From the NCBI RefSeq assembly GCF_014397025.1, contig NZ_JACJUO010000002.1:981501-1045500 (forward strand): a stretch of 64,000 nucleotides of DNA, read 5' to 3'. This document shows, piece by piece, positions 10,091-20,793 of the stretch. The notes beneath the pieces were generated by a model, which was not told the origin of the DNA, did not search any database, and saw only the letters and a program-made list of their open reading frames with translations. Within the stretch, counting starts at the first letter, position 1. Each line of letters starts with the position of its first letter. Position numbers and translations under genes: made by a program. The stretch comes from Ochrobactrum sp. Marseille-Q0166 (GTDB lineage Bacteria; Pseudomonadota; Alphaproteobacteria; Rhizobiales; Rhizobiaceae).

Positions 10091-11386
10091 CTAAGACGAA
10101 TAAACTGTCTTACCGCCGACTATAGTGCGGTTGACGCGACCTTGAAAGCGGGCACCTTCAAAGCAGCTGTTCTTCGAACGTGAATGCAGATCTTCTTCAC
10201 GAACCACCCAAGGCTCGTCTAAGTCGACAATCGCAAGATCAGCCTTCGCGCCGGGCTTTAAAGTACCTGCATCCAATCCGAAGATGCGCGCTGGTGCAGT
10301 TGACAGCACTTCCACCAGACGAAGCAGCGGGATGCTGTCATTGTGGTGAAGACGAAGGGCCGCAGCCAGCAGCGTTTCCAGACCGATTGCACCCGCTTCT
10401 GCATCAGCAAAAGGCAGGCGTTTGGTGTCAACGTCCTGCGGATCATGAGCCGAAACGACAATGTCGATAGTACCGTTCTTGACGGCCTCGACCATTGCCA
10501 GACGATCTTCTTCGCTACGAAGGGGTGGCGAGAGACGGAAGAAGGTACGGAATTCGCCTATGTCATTTTCGTTAAGCGAGAGGTGATTGATCGAAACACC
10601 TGCCGTTACTTTGCTGCCAAGATCTTTCGAGCGTTTGAGCGCATCGGCTGACATAGCGCAGGAAAGCTGGGCAGCGTGATATTTGCTGCGGGTGAGCGCG
10701 GCCAGGCGCAGATCACGCTCCAGAGGAATAACTTCTGCTTCGCGTGGGCTACCCGAAAGACCGAGCCAGCTTGCGAAAAGGCCTTCATTCATGACGCCAT
10801 TGCCACCGAGATAAGGGTCGCGCGTTTCGCAGGCAATCACGGCATCAAAGTCGCGCGCATAGGTCAGGGCACGGCGCATCAATTGTGTGTTGGTGAGTGT
10901 GTTGCGACCTTCAGTGAAGGCAACGGCACCTGCATCGCGAAGTAGGCCGATTTCCGTCATTTCCTCACCATGCAGGCCTTTTGTAATGGCTGCGGCAGGA
11001 TGAACATTGACGATAGCCGTATCGCGCGCAGTGCGCTTAACAAACTCAACCAGTGCCACATCGTCGATCACCGGATCGGTATCCGGCATCATGATGATGG
11101 AGGTTACGCCGCCAGCTGCAGCGGCCTGACTGGCCGATGCGATGGTTTCGCGGTGTTCAGCACCGGGCTCGCCGATGAAAACGCGGGAATCAACCAGACC
11201 CGGCAGAATAGCCATACCGTTGAGGTCGATTATTTCAGCCCCTTCAGGCGCGCCCTGATTGCGGAAATCGGCACCGCTGGCAACGATCTTGTCGTCTTTG
11301 ATCAGCAGGCTTCCGACTTCATCAAGGCCGCGCGATGGATCAATAATGCGGGCATTTTCAAAAAGGATCGCATTCATAGTGGTCAT
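10091..11386 (-). CDS. pyrC: Dihydroorotase-like protein, catalytic residues lost (PyrC')
   Basis: This amidohydrolase-fold protein of about 431 residues is encoded directly behind pyrB. Its ATG overlaps the pyrB stop (ATGA, 11383-11386). Overall sequence and length fit class I dihydroorotase. However, the metal-binding HxH signature after GLVD is replaced by SRVFIGEPG, the usual SDHAPH box reads SAHDPQ, and the HxxH/HVS region reads AQLSCAMS. In Pseudomonas a similar non-catalytic PyrC' is required structurally for aspartate carbamoyltransferase, and I infer the same role here. A functional pyrC would then have to lie elsewhere in the genome. ATGs at 11395 or 11377 are alternative starts. 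Confidence 0.9.
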   Translation of the reverse strand: MTTMNAILFENARIIDPSRGLDEVGSLLIKDDKIVASGADFRNQGAPEGAEIIDLNGMAILPGLVDSRVFIGEPGAEHRETIASASQAAAAGGVTSIIMMPDTDPVIDDVALVEFVKRTARDTAIVNVHPAAAITKGLHGEEMTEIGLLRDAGAVAFTEGRNTLTNTQLMRRALTYARDFDAVIACETRDPYLGGNGVMNEGLFASWLGLSGSPREAEVIPLERDLRLAALTRSKYHAAQLSCAMSADALKRSKDLGSKVTAGVSINHLSLNENDIGEFRTFFRLSPPLRSEEDRLAMVEAVKNGTIDIVVSAHDPQDVDTKRLPFADAEAGAIGLETLLAAALRLHHNDSIPLLRLVEVLSTAPARIFGLDAGTLKPGAKADLAIVDLDEPWVVREEDLHSRSKNSCFEGARFQGRVNRTIVGGKTVYSS

Positions 11387-12354
11387 TTGGCGCATTCTCC
11401 TGCGGCTTCTGCGCGACGCGGATCAAGCAGGGCTTCCATAACCGCCATACGCACCGCCACGCCCATTTCCACCTGTTGCTGGATCATGCTTTGCGGACCG
11501 TCCGCAACATCGGATGCGATCTCGACGCCGCGATTCATCGGGCCGGGATGCATGACGAGAGCGTCTGGCTTCGCAAGCTTCAGCTTTTCCTTATCGAGAC
11601 CGTAGAAGCGGAAATATTCACGCACCGACGGCACGAAGGAACCAGCCATGCGTTCACGCTGAAGGCGCAGCATCATAACGACATCGGCGTCTTTCAGGCC
11701 TTCTTCCATGGTGTTGTAAACTTCAACACTCATATCGGCGATGCCGGAAGGCAAGAGCGTCGAAGGCGCGACGACGCGAACGCGTGCGCCAAGTGCATTG
11801 AGAAGCAGAATGTTAGAGCGCGCAACGCGCGAGTGAAGCACGTCGCCGCAAATGGCAACGATCAGGTTTCCGATGTCGCCTTTGGCGCGGCGGATGGTCA
11901 GCGCGTCGAGCAGCGCCTGTGTCGGGTGCTCGTGGGCGCCGTCGCCAGCATTGACGACTGCACAGCCGACTTTCTGCGCAAGGAGCGCCGCAGCACCGGC
12001 AGACGCATGGCGTATGACCAGAATGTCCGGCTGCATGGCGTTCAGCGTCATCGCGGTGTCGATGAGCGTCTCGCCCTTCTTGACCGACGAATTGCCGACC
12101 GACATGTTCATCACGTCCGCGCCCAGCCGTTTTCCGGCGAGTTCGAACGATGATTGCGTTCGCGTCGATGCTTCGAAGAAGAGGTTGATCTGGGTGCGAC
12201 CGCGCAGCACGGACTTTTTCTTCTCGGACTGTCTGGAGACAGCCACTTCCTGATCTGCAAGATCGAGAAGACAATTGATGTCCAGGGGCGATAGCCCCTT
12301 GATGCCAAGCAGGTGGCGATGAGGGAAAATCGGAGAGACCGTTTGATTTGTCAT
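11383..12354 (-). CDS. pyrB: Aspartate carbamoyltransferase catalytic subunit
   Basis: This enzyme joins carbamoyl phosphate and aspartate in the second step of pyrimidine synthesis. The 323-residue protein has the carbamoyl-phosphate loop [12 protein letters not shown] (STRT at 63-66), the HPTQALLD motif ([12 protein letters not shown]) and [11 protein letters not shown] near the C terminus. No pyrI regulatory gene is nearby; instead the stop overlaps the dihydroorotase-like partner. The promoter must lie in the 222-bp divergent region shared with the aidB-like gene. Confidence 0.96.
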   Translation of the reverse strand: MTNQTVSPIFPHRHLLGIKGLSPLDINCLLDLADQEVAVSRQSEKKKSVLRGRTQINLFFEASTRTQSSFELAGKRLGADVMNMSVGNSSVKKGETLIDTAMTLNAMQPDILVIRHASAGAAALLAQKVGCAVVNAGDGAHEHPTQALLDALTIRRAKGDIGNLIVAICGDVLHSRVARSNILLLNALGARVRVVAPSTLLPSGIADMSVEVYNTMEEGLKDADVVMMLRLQRERMAGSFVPSVREYFRFYGLDKEKLKLAKPDALVMHPGPMNRGVEIASDVADGPQSMIQQQVEMGVAVRMAVMEALLDPRRAEAAGECAK

Positions 12355-12576
12355 GGCAAGTCACTCGTATAGAGCCGCAGGAACCGGACCGCAACTGCCC
12401 TTATAATGGCTTTGGCCGATTCACAAAGAAAAACCTGTAATCTTTGGGAATAAAGCGGTGAGCTGTTGGAAAATGTTAGGAAATTACGATGCAAAAACGC
12501 ATAGAATGTCATCTCTGCGAGCCTCACGCGGTTCGCGAGCTGATTTTGAACTGAACCAAACCAAACGGATGAGCCT

Positions 12577-14205
12577 GTGAAAACGCACGAAGTCACCAAC
12601 CAGACCCCGTCCATGACGGGTACGAATGCATATCTGGGCGATCCGCTTCTGATTCAGATCGCAGCGCGTTTCCCCAAAGAACTGCATACAGATCTCGAAA
12701 ATACCGGGCGTTTTGTGATGTCGGCGGAAGCGCAGGATCTTGCACGTCTCGCCAATACCGAACTGCCAAAGCTGCGTACCCATGATCGTCAGGGACGCCG
12801 TGTCGATCTTGTAGAATATCATCCTGCTTACCATGCGCTGATGCGCCGTTCGATTGCGCAGGGCCTTCATTGCTCGATCTGGGAAGCCAATCCAGCGGAA
12901 GCAGGACGTCGCCATCAGGCACGCGCTGCGCGTTTCTTCCTGTCCGCACAGCTTGAAGCAGGTCATCTGTGTCCGCTGACTATGACCAATGCTTCACTCG
13001 CAGCATTAATGGCTTCGCCTGATCTCTACAAGGAATGGTCACCGCAGATTCTGTCGCGCAGATATGATTCCTCGCAAAAGCCAGCCTTACAGAAACAGGG
13101 CATCACGCTTGGTATGGGCATGACCGAAAAGCAGGGTGGCACCGACGTTCGCGCCAATACCACCCGCGCAGAACGCTATGAAGACGGCACCTATACAATC
13201 AGCGGCCATAAGTGGTTCATGTCTGCGCCGATGTCGGATGCCTTTCTGGTGCTGGCGCAGGCGGAGGAGGGGCTTTCCTGCTTCCTTCTCCCACGCTTGG
13301 CCGATGAATCAGCTGCAAATGGCTTTTTCTTCCAGCGTTTGAAGGACAAGCTCGGCAACAAGTCCAACGCATCCTCGGAAGTCGAATTCGACGGAGCGAT
13401 CGGTCATCTGGTCGGCAATCCCGGCGAAGGCGTTAAAACCATCATGGATATGGTCACGCTGACGCGGCTCGATTGCGCGGTTGCCTCTGCGGGGCTGATG
13501 CGCTCAGGGCTGGCCGAAGCTGTTCATCATGCGCGTCATCGCGAGGTGGGTGGGCAGAAACTTATTGAACAGCCGCTGATGAGCCGCGTTCTTGCTGATA
13601 TGGCGCTGGATGTCGCAGGCGCGACTGCACTTTCCATGCGTCTGGCGCGTGCTTTTGATATGGCTGCAAGTGATCGCGCGGAAGCTGCTTTCGCGCGCTG
13701 CATGACGCCAGTTGTCAAATATTGGGTCTGCAAAATCGCCCCGGCATTGCTTTATGAAGCGATGGAATGTCTCGGTGGCAATGGCTACATTGAGGACGGC
13801 AATCTCGCACGCGCCTATCGCGAAGCGCCGGTCAATGCGATTTGGGAAGGTTCTGGTAATGTGATGGCGCTTGATGTGGCGCGCGTGCTTTCGCGTGCAC
13901 CAGCGCTGTTCGATGAAGTTCTCGACTGGATCAGCGGACAGCTTGGCGTACGCGGTCAGGGTACGATTGATGTGTTGCAGGCAGCCTTACAGCTCACCGA
14001 AACCGATCAGGGCGTTGCGCGTCTTCTGACGGAGCAGCTCGCTTATGCGGCTGCAGCTGCCGAATTGCGCAATCTTGGCGCGGATGATGTGGCCGATGCT
14101 TTCATCGAAACGCGTCTTGGTGGTCAGTGGCGTTCAACTTATGGCATGTTGGATGCGCGCCATAATGCCAACCGGATAATCGATCAGCTTTATCCGGCGT
14201 CGTAA
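12577..14205 (+). CDS. aidB: AidB-like acyl-CoA dehydrogenase
   Basis: This 542-residue flavoprotein resembles E. coli AidB (about 541 residues) throughout. The matching blocks are [20 protein letters not shown] near residue 180, [15 protein letters not shown], and [18 protein letters not shown] followed by [17 protein letters not shown] near residue 400-430. AidB is an adaptive-response protein with FAD and DNA-binding ability and weak isovaleryl-CoA dehydrogenase activity; in Brucella it has been reported at growth poles. The last 16 bp overlap the convergent ruvX gene. It is transcribed divergently from pyrB. Confidence 0.92.
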   Translation: MKTHEVTNQTPSMTGTNAYLGDPLLIQIAARFPKELHTDLENTGRFVMSAEAQDLARLANTELPKLRTHDRQGRRVDLVEYHPAYHALMRRSIAQGLHCSIWEANPAEAGRRHQARAARFFLSAQLEAGHLCPLTMTNASLAALMASPDLYKEWSPQILSRRYDSSQKPALQKQGITLGMGMTEKQGGTDVRANTTRAERYEDGTYTISGHKWFMSAPMSDAFLVLAQAEEGLSCFLLPRLADESAANGFFFQRLKDKLGNKSNASSEVEFDGAIGHLVGNPGEGVKTIMDMVTLTRLDCAVASAGLMRSGLAEAVHHARHREVGGQKLIEQPLMSRVLADMALDVAGATALSMRLARAFDMAASDRAEAAFARCMTPVVKYWVCKIAPALLYEAMECLGGNGYIEDGNLARAYREAPVNAIWEGSGNVMALDVARVLSRAPALFDEVLDWISGQLGVRGQGTIDVLQAALQLTETDQGVARLLTEQLAYAAAAAELRNLGADDVADAFIETRLGGQWRSTYGMLDARHNANRIIDQLYPAS

Positions 14206-14693
14206 TCGTTGTCGTCGGAATGCGATGCGCGCAGGATGTGCAGGCGATCAAGCGCGCCTTGCAGAATGAAGGAAGCCGCGGCCGAATCGATGCGCTCGGC
14301 CCGCTTGCCGCGTGAAACATCCATGCCGATCAGCGCACGTTCCGCTGCGACCGTCGACAAACGCTCGTCCCAGAACACGAAGGGCAGATCGGTCAGCGGT
14401 TGCATGGTGCGCACAAAAGCCCGCGTTGCCTGAACGCGTGGCCCGGCTGAGCCGTCCATGTTCATCGGGAGGCCAATAATAATGACGCCGACCTTGTCTG
14501 CTTCAAGCGCTTTGAGGAGAACCTGTGCATCGATTGTGAACTTGGTGCGTTTGATAACGGGGCGGGGATGCGAGAACGACAGGCCAAGATCGGAAACAGC
14601 AAGGCCAATCGTTTTGGTGCCAAGATCTAGCCCGGCAATTGTCTGGCCGGGTTGCAGGATTTCCAAAACGTCTTCGATCTCAACGACGGCCAT
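14190..14693 (-). CDS. ruvX: Holliday-junction-resolvase-like / pre-16S rRNA nuclease RuvX (YqgF)
   Basis: This 167-residue protein has an RNase H-like fold. The motifs are [15 protein letters not shown] near residue 21, [14 protein letters not shown] near 78 and [15 protein letters not shown] near 112, which include the expected acidic catalytic residues. YqgF family members process the 5' end of 16S rRNA. The C-terminal 16 bp overlap the tail of the aidB-like gene on the opposite strand, so the two messages are complementary there. Confidence 0.94.
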   Translation of the reverse strand: MAVVEIEDVLEILQPGQTIAGLDLGTKTIGLAVSDLGLSFSHPRPVIKRTKFTIDAQVLLKALEADKVGVIIIGLPMNMDGSAGPRVQATRAFVRTMQPLTDLPFVFWDERLSTVAAERALIGMDVSRGKRAERIDSAAASFILQGALDRLHILRASHSDDNDYDAG

Positions 14694-14792
14694 AGGTCCT
14701 CATAGTATTTTGATCAGGCTTCATATTGCCTGATGGAATTGAGCCGTAATATCTGTTTTGAAACTGAAAATCGAGCCGCAAGGAGAAACACA

Positions 14793-15500
14793 ATGAAAAT
14801 CACCTGGTTGGGCCATGCTGCCTTTCGCGTTGAGACAGATAAGGCGGTCATTCTGATCGACCCGTTCATTCATGGAAACCCTGGCGCTAAAGGCATTGAT
14901 TTCAAACAAGCAACCAAGGGCGTCACGCATATCGCGCTCACCCATGGTCATGGCGATCATATTGGTGACACTGTTGAGATTGCCAAAGAAACCGGTGCGA
15001 CTGTGATTGCGAACCCCGAAGTTACCGGCTGGCTTGGCCGCCAGGGTTTGGAAAAATTCAGCATGGGTAATACAGGGGGAACCATTGTTCGCGAGGGGTT
15101 CAGCGTAACGTTTGTGAATGCGCTGCATTCTTCGGCCATGATGACAGAAGATGGCATCACGCAATCAATGGGTAATCCGAACGGGCTGGTATTCCATTTT
15201 GAAGATGCGCCGACACTCTACCATATGGGTGACACCGATATTTTTTCCGATATGGCGCTGATCAATGAACTGCACCAGCCAGAAATCGGCATTGTGCCTA
15301 TCGGAGATCGTTTTACCATGGGTGGTGCTGTGGCAGCGCTTGCGTGCCAGCGATATTTCAATTTCAAAACCGTTCTGCCATGCCATTACGCCTCGTTCCC
15401 ATTCATTGAAAAGACGGCAGACAAGTTTGTTGCGGCAATGTCTGACTATAAGGAAACGAAGGTGCTTGTCGCTGACGCCGGCACTGTCCACACTTTCTAA
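14793..15500 (+). CDS. UPF0173 metal-dependent hydrolase
   Basis: This 235-residue metallo-beta-lactamase-fold protein begins [15 protein letters not shown] and carries the zinc-binding motif [10 protein letters not shown] near residue 52, with further histidines in NALHSS and in CHYASFPF near the C terminus. It belongs to the UPF0173 (YtkL-like) family, whose substrate is unsettled. ATG 14793 was chosen because AGGAG lies 12 bp upstream at 14781; a longer frame upstream lacks a comparable site. It is divergent from ruvX. Confidence 0.92.
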   Translation: MKITWLGHAAFRVETDKAVILIDPFIHGNPGAKGIDFKQATKGVTHIALTHGHGDHIGDTVEIAKETGATVIANPEVTGWLGRQGLEKFSMGNTGGTIVREGFSVTFVNALHSSAMMTEDGITQSMGNPNGLVFHFEDAPTLYHMGDTDIFSDMALINELHQPEIGIVPIGDRFTMGGAVAALACQRYFNFKTVLPCHYASFPFIEKTADKFVAAMSDYKETKVLVADAGTVHTF

Positions 15501-15509
15501 CTGCGGATG

Positions 15510-15533
15510 GAAGCGCAAGAAATGTTGCGCTTC
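15510..15533 (+). terminator. Hairpin after UPF0173 gene
   Basis: This is a perfect 9-bp stem, GAAGCGCAA pairing with TTGCGCTTC, around a 6-nt loop, starting 9 bp after the UPF0173 stop codon. No long T run follows, so it may be a weak or processing-type terminator separating this gene from gatC. Confidence 0.5.
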
Positions 15534-15616
15534 CTCACCCACACCGTTATAGCCGATAAAAGAACCTTTTCAGGGCGGTTTCATGCTGCCCTAAACATGC
15601 ATTTGCGGAGAACAGG

Positions 15617-15904
15617 ATGTCCGTCGATATTTCAACCGTCAAGCGCGTCGCGCATCTTGCGCGTATCGCCGTCACAGAAGACGAAGCCGAGCGCATGACC
15701 GGGGAACTTAATGCAATTTTGGGCTTTGTTGAACAGTTGAACGAAGTCGATATCGAAGGCGTTGAACCCATGACTTCTGTAACGCCGATGAAGATGCGTC
15801 TGCGTGAAGATGCCGTGACAGACGGCAATATCGCTAATGCCGTCGTTGCCAATGCGCCTGTGACCGAAGACAACTTCTTCGTCGTGCCAAAGGTCGTGGA
15901 GTAA
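15617..15904 (+). CDS. gatC: Asp-tRNA(Asn)/Glu-tRNA(Gln) amidotransferase subunit C
   Basis: GatC is the small subunit that stabilises the GatA-GatB complex, which converts mischarged Glu-tRNA(Gln) or Asp-tRNA(Asn) to the amide form. The 95-residue sequence is typical: [20 protein letters not shown] at the start, [19 protein letters not shown] in the middle and [10 protein letters not shown] at the end. It is followed by a GNAT gene and gatA in the same direction, with only 4 bp to the GNAT start. The operon carries no gatB within this window. Confidence 0.96.
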   Translation: MSVDISTVKRVAHLARIAVTEDEAERMTGELNAILGFVEQLNEVDIEGVEPMTSVTPMKMRLREDAVTDGNIANAVVANAPVTEDNFFVVPKVVE

Positions 15905-15908
15905 TCCG

Positions 15909-16382
15909 ATGGCTATTCGGGTTTCCGTCGAGACCCCATTGCAGGACGATGTGCGCGATCTTGTTGAAGCATTGAACGCGCATATGTTGCCGCTTTCGCC
16001 GCTCGAGTTCCAGTTCAAGATGACTGTTGAACAGATGGCGGAGCCGGACACGACGGTTTTCGTCGCACGGGATGAAGACGGCAAGGCCGTCGGCTGTGGT
16101 GCGTTGAAGATGCACGATAACGGTGTGGGTGAACTCAAGCGCATGTTCACGCGCCCGGAAGTTCGGGGCAAGCGTATCGGCTCACATCTAGTCGACGCGA
16201 TTGTCGAGATGGCAAAAGTCAAGGGTGCTTCACGTCTGGTGCTTGAAACAGGCACCGGTCCGGGCTTTGATGGTGCCTGGCGGCTTTATGAAAATTCGGG
16301 TTTTGCGCGTTGCGGAGTGGTTCTGGATTATCCTGACTCCGAGTACAGCGCCTTTTTTGAAAAGCGTCTCGCTGAGGCGTGA
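15909..16382 (+). CDS. GNAT family N-acetyltransferase
   Basis: This 157-residue protein has the GNAT fold. The acetyl-CoA pyrophosphate loop is [14 protein letters not shown] near residue 83, preceded by the beta strand GELKRMFT. The last part, [17 protein letters not shown], is the usual alpha4-beta6 segment. The substrate is unknown. It is squeezed between gatC (4-bp gap) and gatA (start 17 bp past the stop), so it is co-transcribed with the amidotransferase genes. This could be a small-molecule, protein or tRNA-linked acetyltransferase; nothing in the sequence decides. Confidence 0.9.
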   Translation: MAIRVSVETPLQDDVRDLVEALNAHMLPLSPLEFQFKMTVEQMAEPDTTVFVARDEDGKAVGCGALKMHDNGVGELKRMFTRPEVRGKRIGSHLVDAIVEMAKVKGASRLVLETGTGPGFDGAWRLYENSGFARCGVVLDYPDSEYSAFFEKRLAEA

Positions 16383-16399
16383 CTTTACAGGATTTGATG

Positions 16400-17881
16400 A
16401 TGAGCGAACTGACCGCACTGACCATTGCCGAAGCGCGCGACAAGTTGAAGGCCAAAGCCTTCACCGCGACGGAACTGACTGAAGCCTATATTGCGGCTAT
16501 TGATTCCGCCAATGACAAGCTCAATGCCTATGTCGCTGTAACGCCTGAAAAGGCGCGCGAAATGGCAAAAGCTTCCGATGCACGCATTGCCGAAGGCAAG
16601 GCCGGTGCTCTCGAAGGCATTCCGCTTGGTGTGAAGGACCTGTTTGCGACCAAGGGCGTTCACACACAGGCCTGCTCGCATATTCTCGATGGTTTCAAGC
16701 CTGAATATGAATCCACCGTCACTGCCAATCTCTGGGCTGACGGCGCTGTGATGCTCGGCAAGCTCAACATGGACGAATTCGCCATGGGCTCGTCCAATGA
16801 AAGTTCTTATTACGGCCCTGTGAAAAACCCTTGGCGTGCGAACGGTTCAGACGTCGATCTGGTTCCGGGCGGCTCGTCAGGCGGTTCAGCGGCGGCTGTT
16901 GCTGCGCATATTTGCGCAGGTGCGACGGCAACTGATACGGGCGGTTCGATCCGTCAGCCAGCAGCTTTCACTGGTACTGTCGGCATCAAGCCGACCTATG
17001 GCCGCGTTTCGCGCTGGGGTGTCGTTGCTTATGCATCCTCGCTTGATCAGGCTGGCCCAATTGCTCGCGACGTTCGGGATGCGGCAATCCTGCTGAAATC
17101 CATGGCATCGCTTGATCTGAAAGACACAACCTCGGTTGATCTGCCTGTGCCTGATTATGAAGCAGCGATCGGCAAATCGCTGAAGGGGCTCAAAATCGGT
17201 ATTCCAAACGAATATCGTATCGATGGCATGCCGGAAGAAATCGAAACGCTCTGGCAGAAGGGTGTCCAGTATCTCAAGGATGCCGGGGCAGAAATCGTCG
17301 ATGTTTCGCTGCCGCACACCAAATATGCGCTTGCTGCCTATTATATTGTGGCACCTGCGGAAGCTTCTTCCAACCTCGCACGTTATGATGGCGTGCGATA
17401 CGGTCTGCGCGTGCCGGGCAAGGATATTGCCGATATGTACGAACAGAGCCGCGCTGCAGGTTTTGGCAAGGAAGTGAAGCGCCGCATTCTGACTGGGACC
17501 TATGTTCTGTCGGCTGGCTATTACGACGCTTACTATCTGCGTGCGCAGAAGGTTCGCACGCTGATCAAGAAAGACTTTGAAAATGTCTTTGCAAGCGGTG
17601 TTCATGCAATCCTGACACCTGTTACGCCTTCTGCCGCATTCAGCATTGGCGACAAGGAACTCGCAAACGATCCGGTCAAGATGTATCTCAACGACATCTT
17701 CACCATCACGCTCAACATGGCTGGTCTTCCGGGTATCGCTGTTCCTGCTGGACTCAATGATCAGGGGCTGCCGCTCGGTCTGCAGCTGATCGGTCGCCCG
17801 TTTGAGGAAGAAACGCTTTTCCAGGCAGCTGGTGCAATTGAGCAGGCGGCCGGACGCTTTACCCCGAAGAAATGGTGGTAA
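16400..17881 (+). CDS. gatA: Asp-tRNA(Asn)/Glu-tRNA(Gln) amidotransferase subunit A
   Basis: GatA is the amidase subunit that releases ammonia from glutamine for transamidation of mischarged tRNA. The 493-residue protein carries the Ser-cisSer-Lys triad: K79 in [15 protein letters not shown]159 in [12 protein letters not shown] and S183 in [11 protein letters not shown], with the same spacing as the characterised enzyme. ATG 16400 is preceded by AGGA at 16389; an upstream GTG at 16379 overlaps the GNAT stop and is less likely. The gene ends just inside the start of a second GNAT gene. Confidence 0.95.
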   Translation: MSELTALTIAEARDKLKAKAFTATELTEAYIAAIDSANDKLNAYVAVTPEKAREMAKASDARIAEGKAGALEGIPLGVKDLFATKGVHTQACSHILDGFKPEYESTVTANLWADGAVMLGKLNMDEFAMGSSNESSYYGPVKNPWRANGSDVDLVPGGSSGGSAAAVAAHICAGATATDTGGSIRQPAAFTGTVGIKPTYGRVSRWGVVAYASSLDQAGPIARDVRDAAILLKSMASLDLKDTTSVDLPVPDYEAAIGKSLKGLKIGIPNEYRIDGMPEEIETLWQKGVQYLKDAGAEIVDVSLPHTKYALAAYYIVAPAEASSNLARYDGVRYGLRVPGKDIADMYEQSRAAGFGKEVKRRILTGTYVLSAGYYDAYYLRAQKVRTLIKKDFENVFASGVHAILTPVTPSAAFSIGDKELANDPVKMYLNDIFTITLNMAGLPGIAVPAGLNDQGLPLGLQLIGRPFEEETLFQAAGAIEQAAGRFTPKKWW

Positions 17882-18363
17882 AATCTGAAACTCTTATTCG
17901 CCGGCCAGAAATGACCGGCGAATTTGTTTTTATGGCTGAAATCGCGGTGTGCGCATGGCAAACCGCAGCCCAAGACATTGCGCTGACGAATGAAACCCGG
18001 TCGGAACTCCAGGCCAAATTCCTGCGCGACTTGCGCGAAAATGCCGATGGTGTTCTGCTGGCGGAACGGCGCGGCGAAATATATGGTTGGGGCGCTCTCG
18101 TCCCGAAATCAAACTATATTTCCGACCTCTGGGTCGATCCCGCCCACCATGGTCAGGGCGTAGGCGGCGCATTGCTTGGTGCGCTGATGGCGCAGATTCT
18201 TCTTGATGGTTTTGCGGAAGCTGAAATCGGCACTCATGCCGATAATTTTCCAGCAATTGGGCTTTACGAAAAAGCTGGGTTCAAGACCTATCACCGCAGC
18301 GAAGAATGGTCGGAGAGTTTTGGTCGTGAGGTTGAAAAGGTCAGAATGCAGGTAAAGCTTTAG
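17872..18363 (+). CDS. GNAT family N-acetyltransferase
   Basis: This 163-residue GNAT protein has [21 protein letters not shown] near residue 85 as the acetyl-CoA loop (QGVGG) and a typical end, [19 protein letters not shown]. Its ATG at 17872 overlaps the last codons of gatA in another frame, which suggests translational coupling. A later ATG at 17911 is possible but would cut the first beta strand ([10 protein letters not shown]). The substrate is unknown. Confidence 0.85.
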   Translation: MVVKSETLIRRPEMTGEFVFMAEIAVCAWQTAAQDIALTNETRSELQAKFLRDLRENADGVLLAERRGEIYGWGALVPKSNYISDLWVDPAHHGQGVGGALLGALMAQILLDGFAEAEIGTHADNFPAIGLYEKAGFKTYHRSEEWSESFGREVEKVRMQVKL

Positions 18364-18432
18364 GCGAGCATTGCCATTTCAGGACAAACTCCTATCCTCT
18401 CTCATAGCAATTATTATCAGGAGGAGGGGCAA

Positions 18433-18615
18433 ATGTGGATCATGCTTACGGATGTTAGTGGCGAACGGGTTGCGGTGAATTTCAACCACGTCCTGTCATA
18501 CAACGCTTACGGTACTGGAACCCGTATCGTTACGCTTAGTGCGGACCTCACATTTTTCGTTAAAGAGTCGACCAAGGAAATCGAAACCAAGCTCGGCATT
18601 GACGTGAAAAGCTGA
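18433..18615 (+). CDS. Small FlbD-like protein of unknown function
   Basis: This 60-residue protein begins MWIMLTDVSGERVAVNFNHV and ends EIETKLGIDVKS. It is preceded by a strong AGGAGG site at 18419-18424. The pattern of a short hydrophobic start, a central TxIVTLS strand, then FFVKES..EI..KL resembles the small beta-rich FlbD family. The match is by eye, and no flagellar genes are near, so no role is proposed. It is followed 15 bp later by a strong bidirectional terminator. Confidence 0.65.
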   Translation: MWIMLTDVSGERVAVNFNHVLSYNAYGTGTRIVTLSADLTFFVKESTKEIETKLGIDVKS

Positions 18616-18629
18616 ATTATCAAAGAAAA

Positions 18630-18658
18630 AACGTCAGCGTGAATAATGCGCTGACGTT
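18630..18658. terminator. Bidirectional terminator between small gene and parE
   Basis: A perfect 10-bp stem, AACGTCAGCG pairing with CGCTGACGTT, surrounds a 9-nt loop. It is flanked by an A-rich run on the left and T-rich sequence on the right, so it can terminate both convergent genes. Confidence 0.85.
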
Positions 18659-18687
18659 TATCTTTCTGGCTCGCGCAGGCAGAAAGC

Positions 18688-20793
18688 TTAAATATCCAGT
18701 TCTTCCACGAATGCGGCACGATCCTGAATGAAGCGGAAGCGGGCTTCCGGTTTTGTACCCATCAGATCATCAACAGTGCTGCGCGTTTCATCGACATAAT
18801 CTTCATCGACATGAACACGAAGCAGCGTGCGCTTTTTCGGGTCCATGGTCGTTTCTTTCAGCTGTTCGGCGCGCATTTCGCCGAGGCCTTTGAAGCGACC
18901 GATTTCGATTTTGCCACGTCCGGTAAACATCGTGCGAAGCAGTTCGTCCTTGTGCGCGTCGTCACGGGCATAGGCTACCTTGCCACCCTGACTGAGACGA
19001 TAAAGCGGCGGGACTGCCAGATACAGGTGGCCGTTGCGGATGAGATCAGGCATTTCCTGATAGAAAAATGTGATGAGCAGCGATGCGATATGGGCGCCGT
19101 CAACGTCAGCATCTGTCATGACGATGACGCGATCATAACGCAGATCGTCTTCACGATAATTCTTGCGCGTGCCGGCCCCCAGTGCCTGAACCAGATCGGC
19201 AATCTGCTGGTTGGCTGTCAGCTTCTCACGGCCAGCACTGGCAACGTTCAGAATCTTACCGCGTAGTGGCAGGATCGCCTGATTGGAACGATTGCGTGCC
19301 TGCTTTGCAGAACCGCCAGCCGAGTCACCTTCGACAATGAAAAGTTCAGCACCTGCGGCAGCATTCTGCGTGCAGTCTGCAAGTTTGCCCGGAAGGCGCA
19401 GCTTGCGCGTCGCGCTCTTGCGGACGGTTTCCTTTTCCTGACGACGACGCAGACGCTCTTCGGCGCGATCAACAACCCAATCGAGCAAGCGGGATGCTTC
19501 CTGTGGGGAAGCTGTAAGCCAGTGATCGAACGGATCGCGGATGACATTTTCCACGATACGCTGCGCTTCAACGGTCGCAAGCTTGTCCTTGGTCTGGCCG
19601 ACAAACTCCGGTTCCCGAATGAAGACCGAGAGCATAGCGGCTGCCGAAATCATCACGTCATCGGTGGTGATGATCGAAGCGCGCTTGTTGTTGGTTAGCT
19701 CTGCATAGGCTTTGAGGCCACGCGTCAACGCAATGCGCAGACCGGCTTCATGCGTACCGCCATCGCCCGTTGGGATTGTGTTGCAGTAGGAGTTGACGAA
19801 GCCGTCACCGCCATACCACGACACTGCCCATTCAACGGCACCGTGCCCGCCCTGCTTTTCGGTGCGGCCCGAGAAAATCTCACGCGTTACCTGATGTTCT
19901 TTGCCAAGCGAGGCAGAAAGATAATCCTTCAGACCACCGGGGAAGTGGAAAACGGCCTTTTCAGGGGTTTCCTTCTTGGGATCAAGGAGTGCCGGATCGC
20001 AATTCCAGCGAATTTCTACGCCGCCAAACAAATAGGCCTTCGAGCGCGCCATGCGATAAAGCCGGTGCGGATCGAAATGTGCAGCCTTGCCGAAAATATC
20101 CGGGTCTGGATGAAAGCGGACTCGTGTACCACGACGGTTGTGGACTTCGCCGACATCTTCAAGGCCACCCTGCGGAATACCGCGCGAAAAGCGCTGGCGA
20201 TAGAGGCGGCGATTGCGTGCGACTTCGACTTCCAGAACGTCGGAAAGTGCGTTGACCACCGAAACACCCACGCCGTGCAGACCGCCCGAGGTTTCATAAG
20301 CCTTGCCATCAAACTTGCCGCCTGCATGCAGCTTGGTCATGATGACTTCAAGCGTCGATTTTCCCGGCACCTGCGGATGCTCATCAACCGGAATACCACG
20401 ACCATTATCACTGACAGTCAGGAAGCCTTCGGCATCAAGGCTGACTTCAATAAAATTGGCATGTCCTGCAACGGCCTCGTCCATTGAGTTATCGATGACT
20501 TCTGCAAAAAGGTGATGCAGGGCTTTTTCGTCAGTGCCGCCGATATACATACCGGGACGCAGGCGAACCGGCTCAAGGCCCTCGAGAACGCGGATGGAGG
20601 AGGCGTTATAATCATCACTGCCTGATGAAACAGGCGGAGTCTTGGTTGCAACAGGCGTTGGATTTGGTGCAGATGGTGTTGTTACCGCTTTCGCAACAGG
20701 CGTTGATGCAGGAACCTTCTTGGGCTGCTGCTCCATCTGCCGTTCACGGGCATTGTTAACTACTCTAGAAAAGAGATCGTTGCTGTCGTCCAT
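18688..20793 (-). CDS. parE: DNA topoisomerase IV subunit B
   Basis: This is the ATPase subunit of topoisomerase IV, which decatenates daughter chromosomes. It has 701 residues with an unusual Pro/Thr/Ala-rich N-terminal extension of about 60 residues. The GHKL ATPase follows: VIDNSMDEAVAGHA, SDNGRGIPVDEHP and GGLHGVGVSVVNALSD. The TOPRIM part contains IVEGDSAGGSAKQARNRSNQ and MTDADVDGAHIASLL. Length and the ARNRSNQAILPLRGKILNV stretch fit ParE rather than the longer GyrB. Confidence 0.95.
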   Translation of the reverse strand: MDDSNDLFSRVVNNARERQMEQQPKKVPASTPVAKAVTTPSAPNPTPVATKTPPVSSGSDDYNASSIRVLEGLEPVRLRPGMYIGGTDEKALHHLFAEVIDNSMDEAVAGHANFIEVSLDAEGFLTVSDNGRGIPVDEHPQVPGKSTLEVIMTKLHAGGKFDGKAYETSGGLHGVGVSVVNALSDVLEVEVARNRRLYRQRFSRGIPQGGLEDVGEVHNRRGTRVRFHPDPDIFGKAAHFDPHRLYRMARSKAYLFGGVEIRWNCDPALLDPKKETPEKAVFHFPGGLKDYLSASLGKEHQVTREIFSGRTEKQGGHGAVEWAVSWYGGDGFVNSYCNTIPTGDGGTHEAGLRIALTRGLKAYAELTNNKRASIITTDDVMISAAAMLSVFIREPEFVGQTKDKLATVEAQRIVENVIRDPFDHWLTASPQEASRLLDWVVDRAEERLRRRQEKETVRKSATRKLRLPGKLADCTQNAAAGAELFIVEGDSAGGSAKQARNRSNQAILPLRGKILNVASAGREKLTANQQIADLVQALGAGTRKNYREDDLRYDRVIVMTDADVDGAHIASLLITFFYQEMPDLIRNGHLYLAVPPLYRLSQGGKVAYARDDAHKDELLRTMFTGRGKIEIGRFKGLGEMRAEQLKETTMDPKKRTLLRVHVDEDYVDETRSTVDDLMGTKPEARFRFIQDRAAFVEELDI

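Noticed and set aside
16886..17605. Minus-strand 239-residue frame
   Set aside because: It is a mirror of gatA codons with no recognisable motif.
19750..20487. Plus-strand 245-residue frame
   Set aside because: It is antisense to parE; GC-rich third-position pattern belongs to parE.
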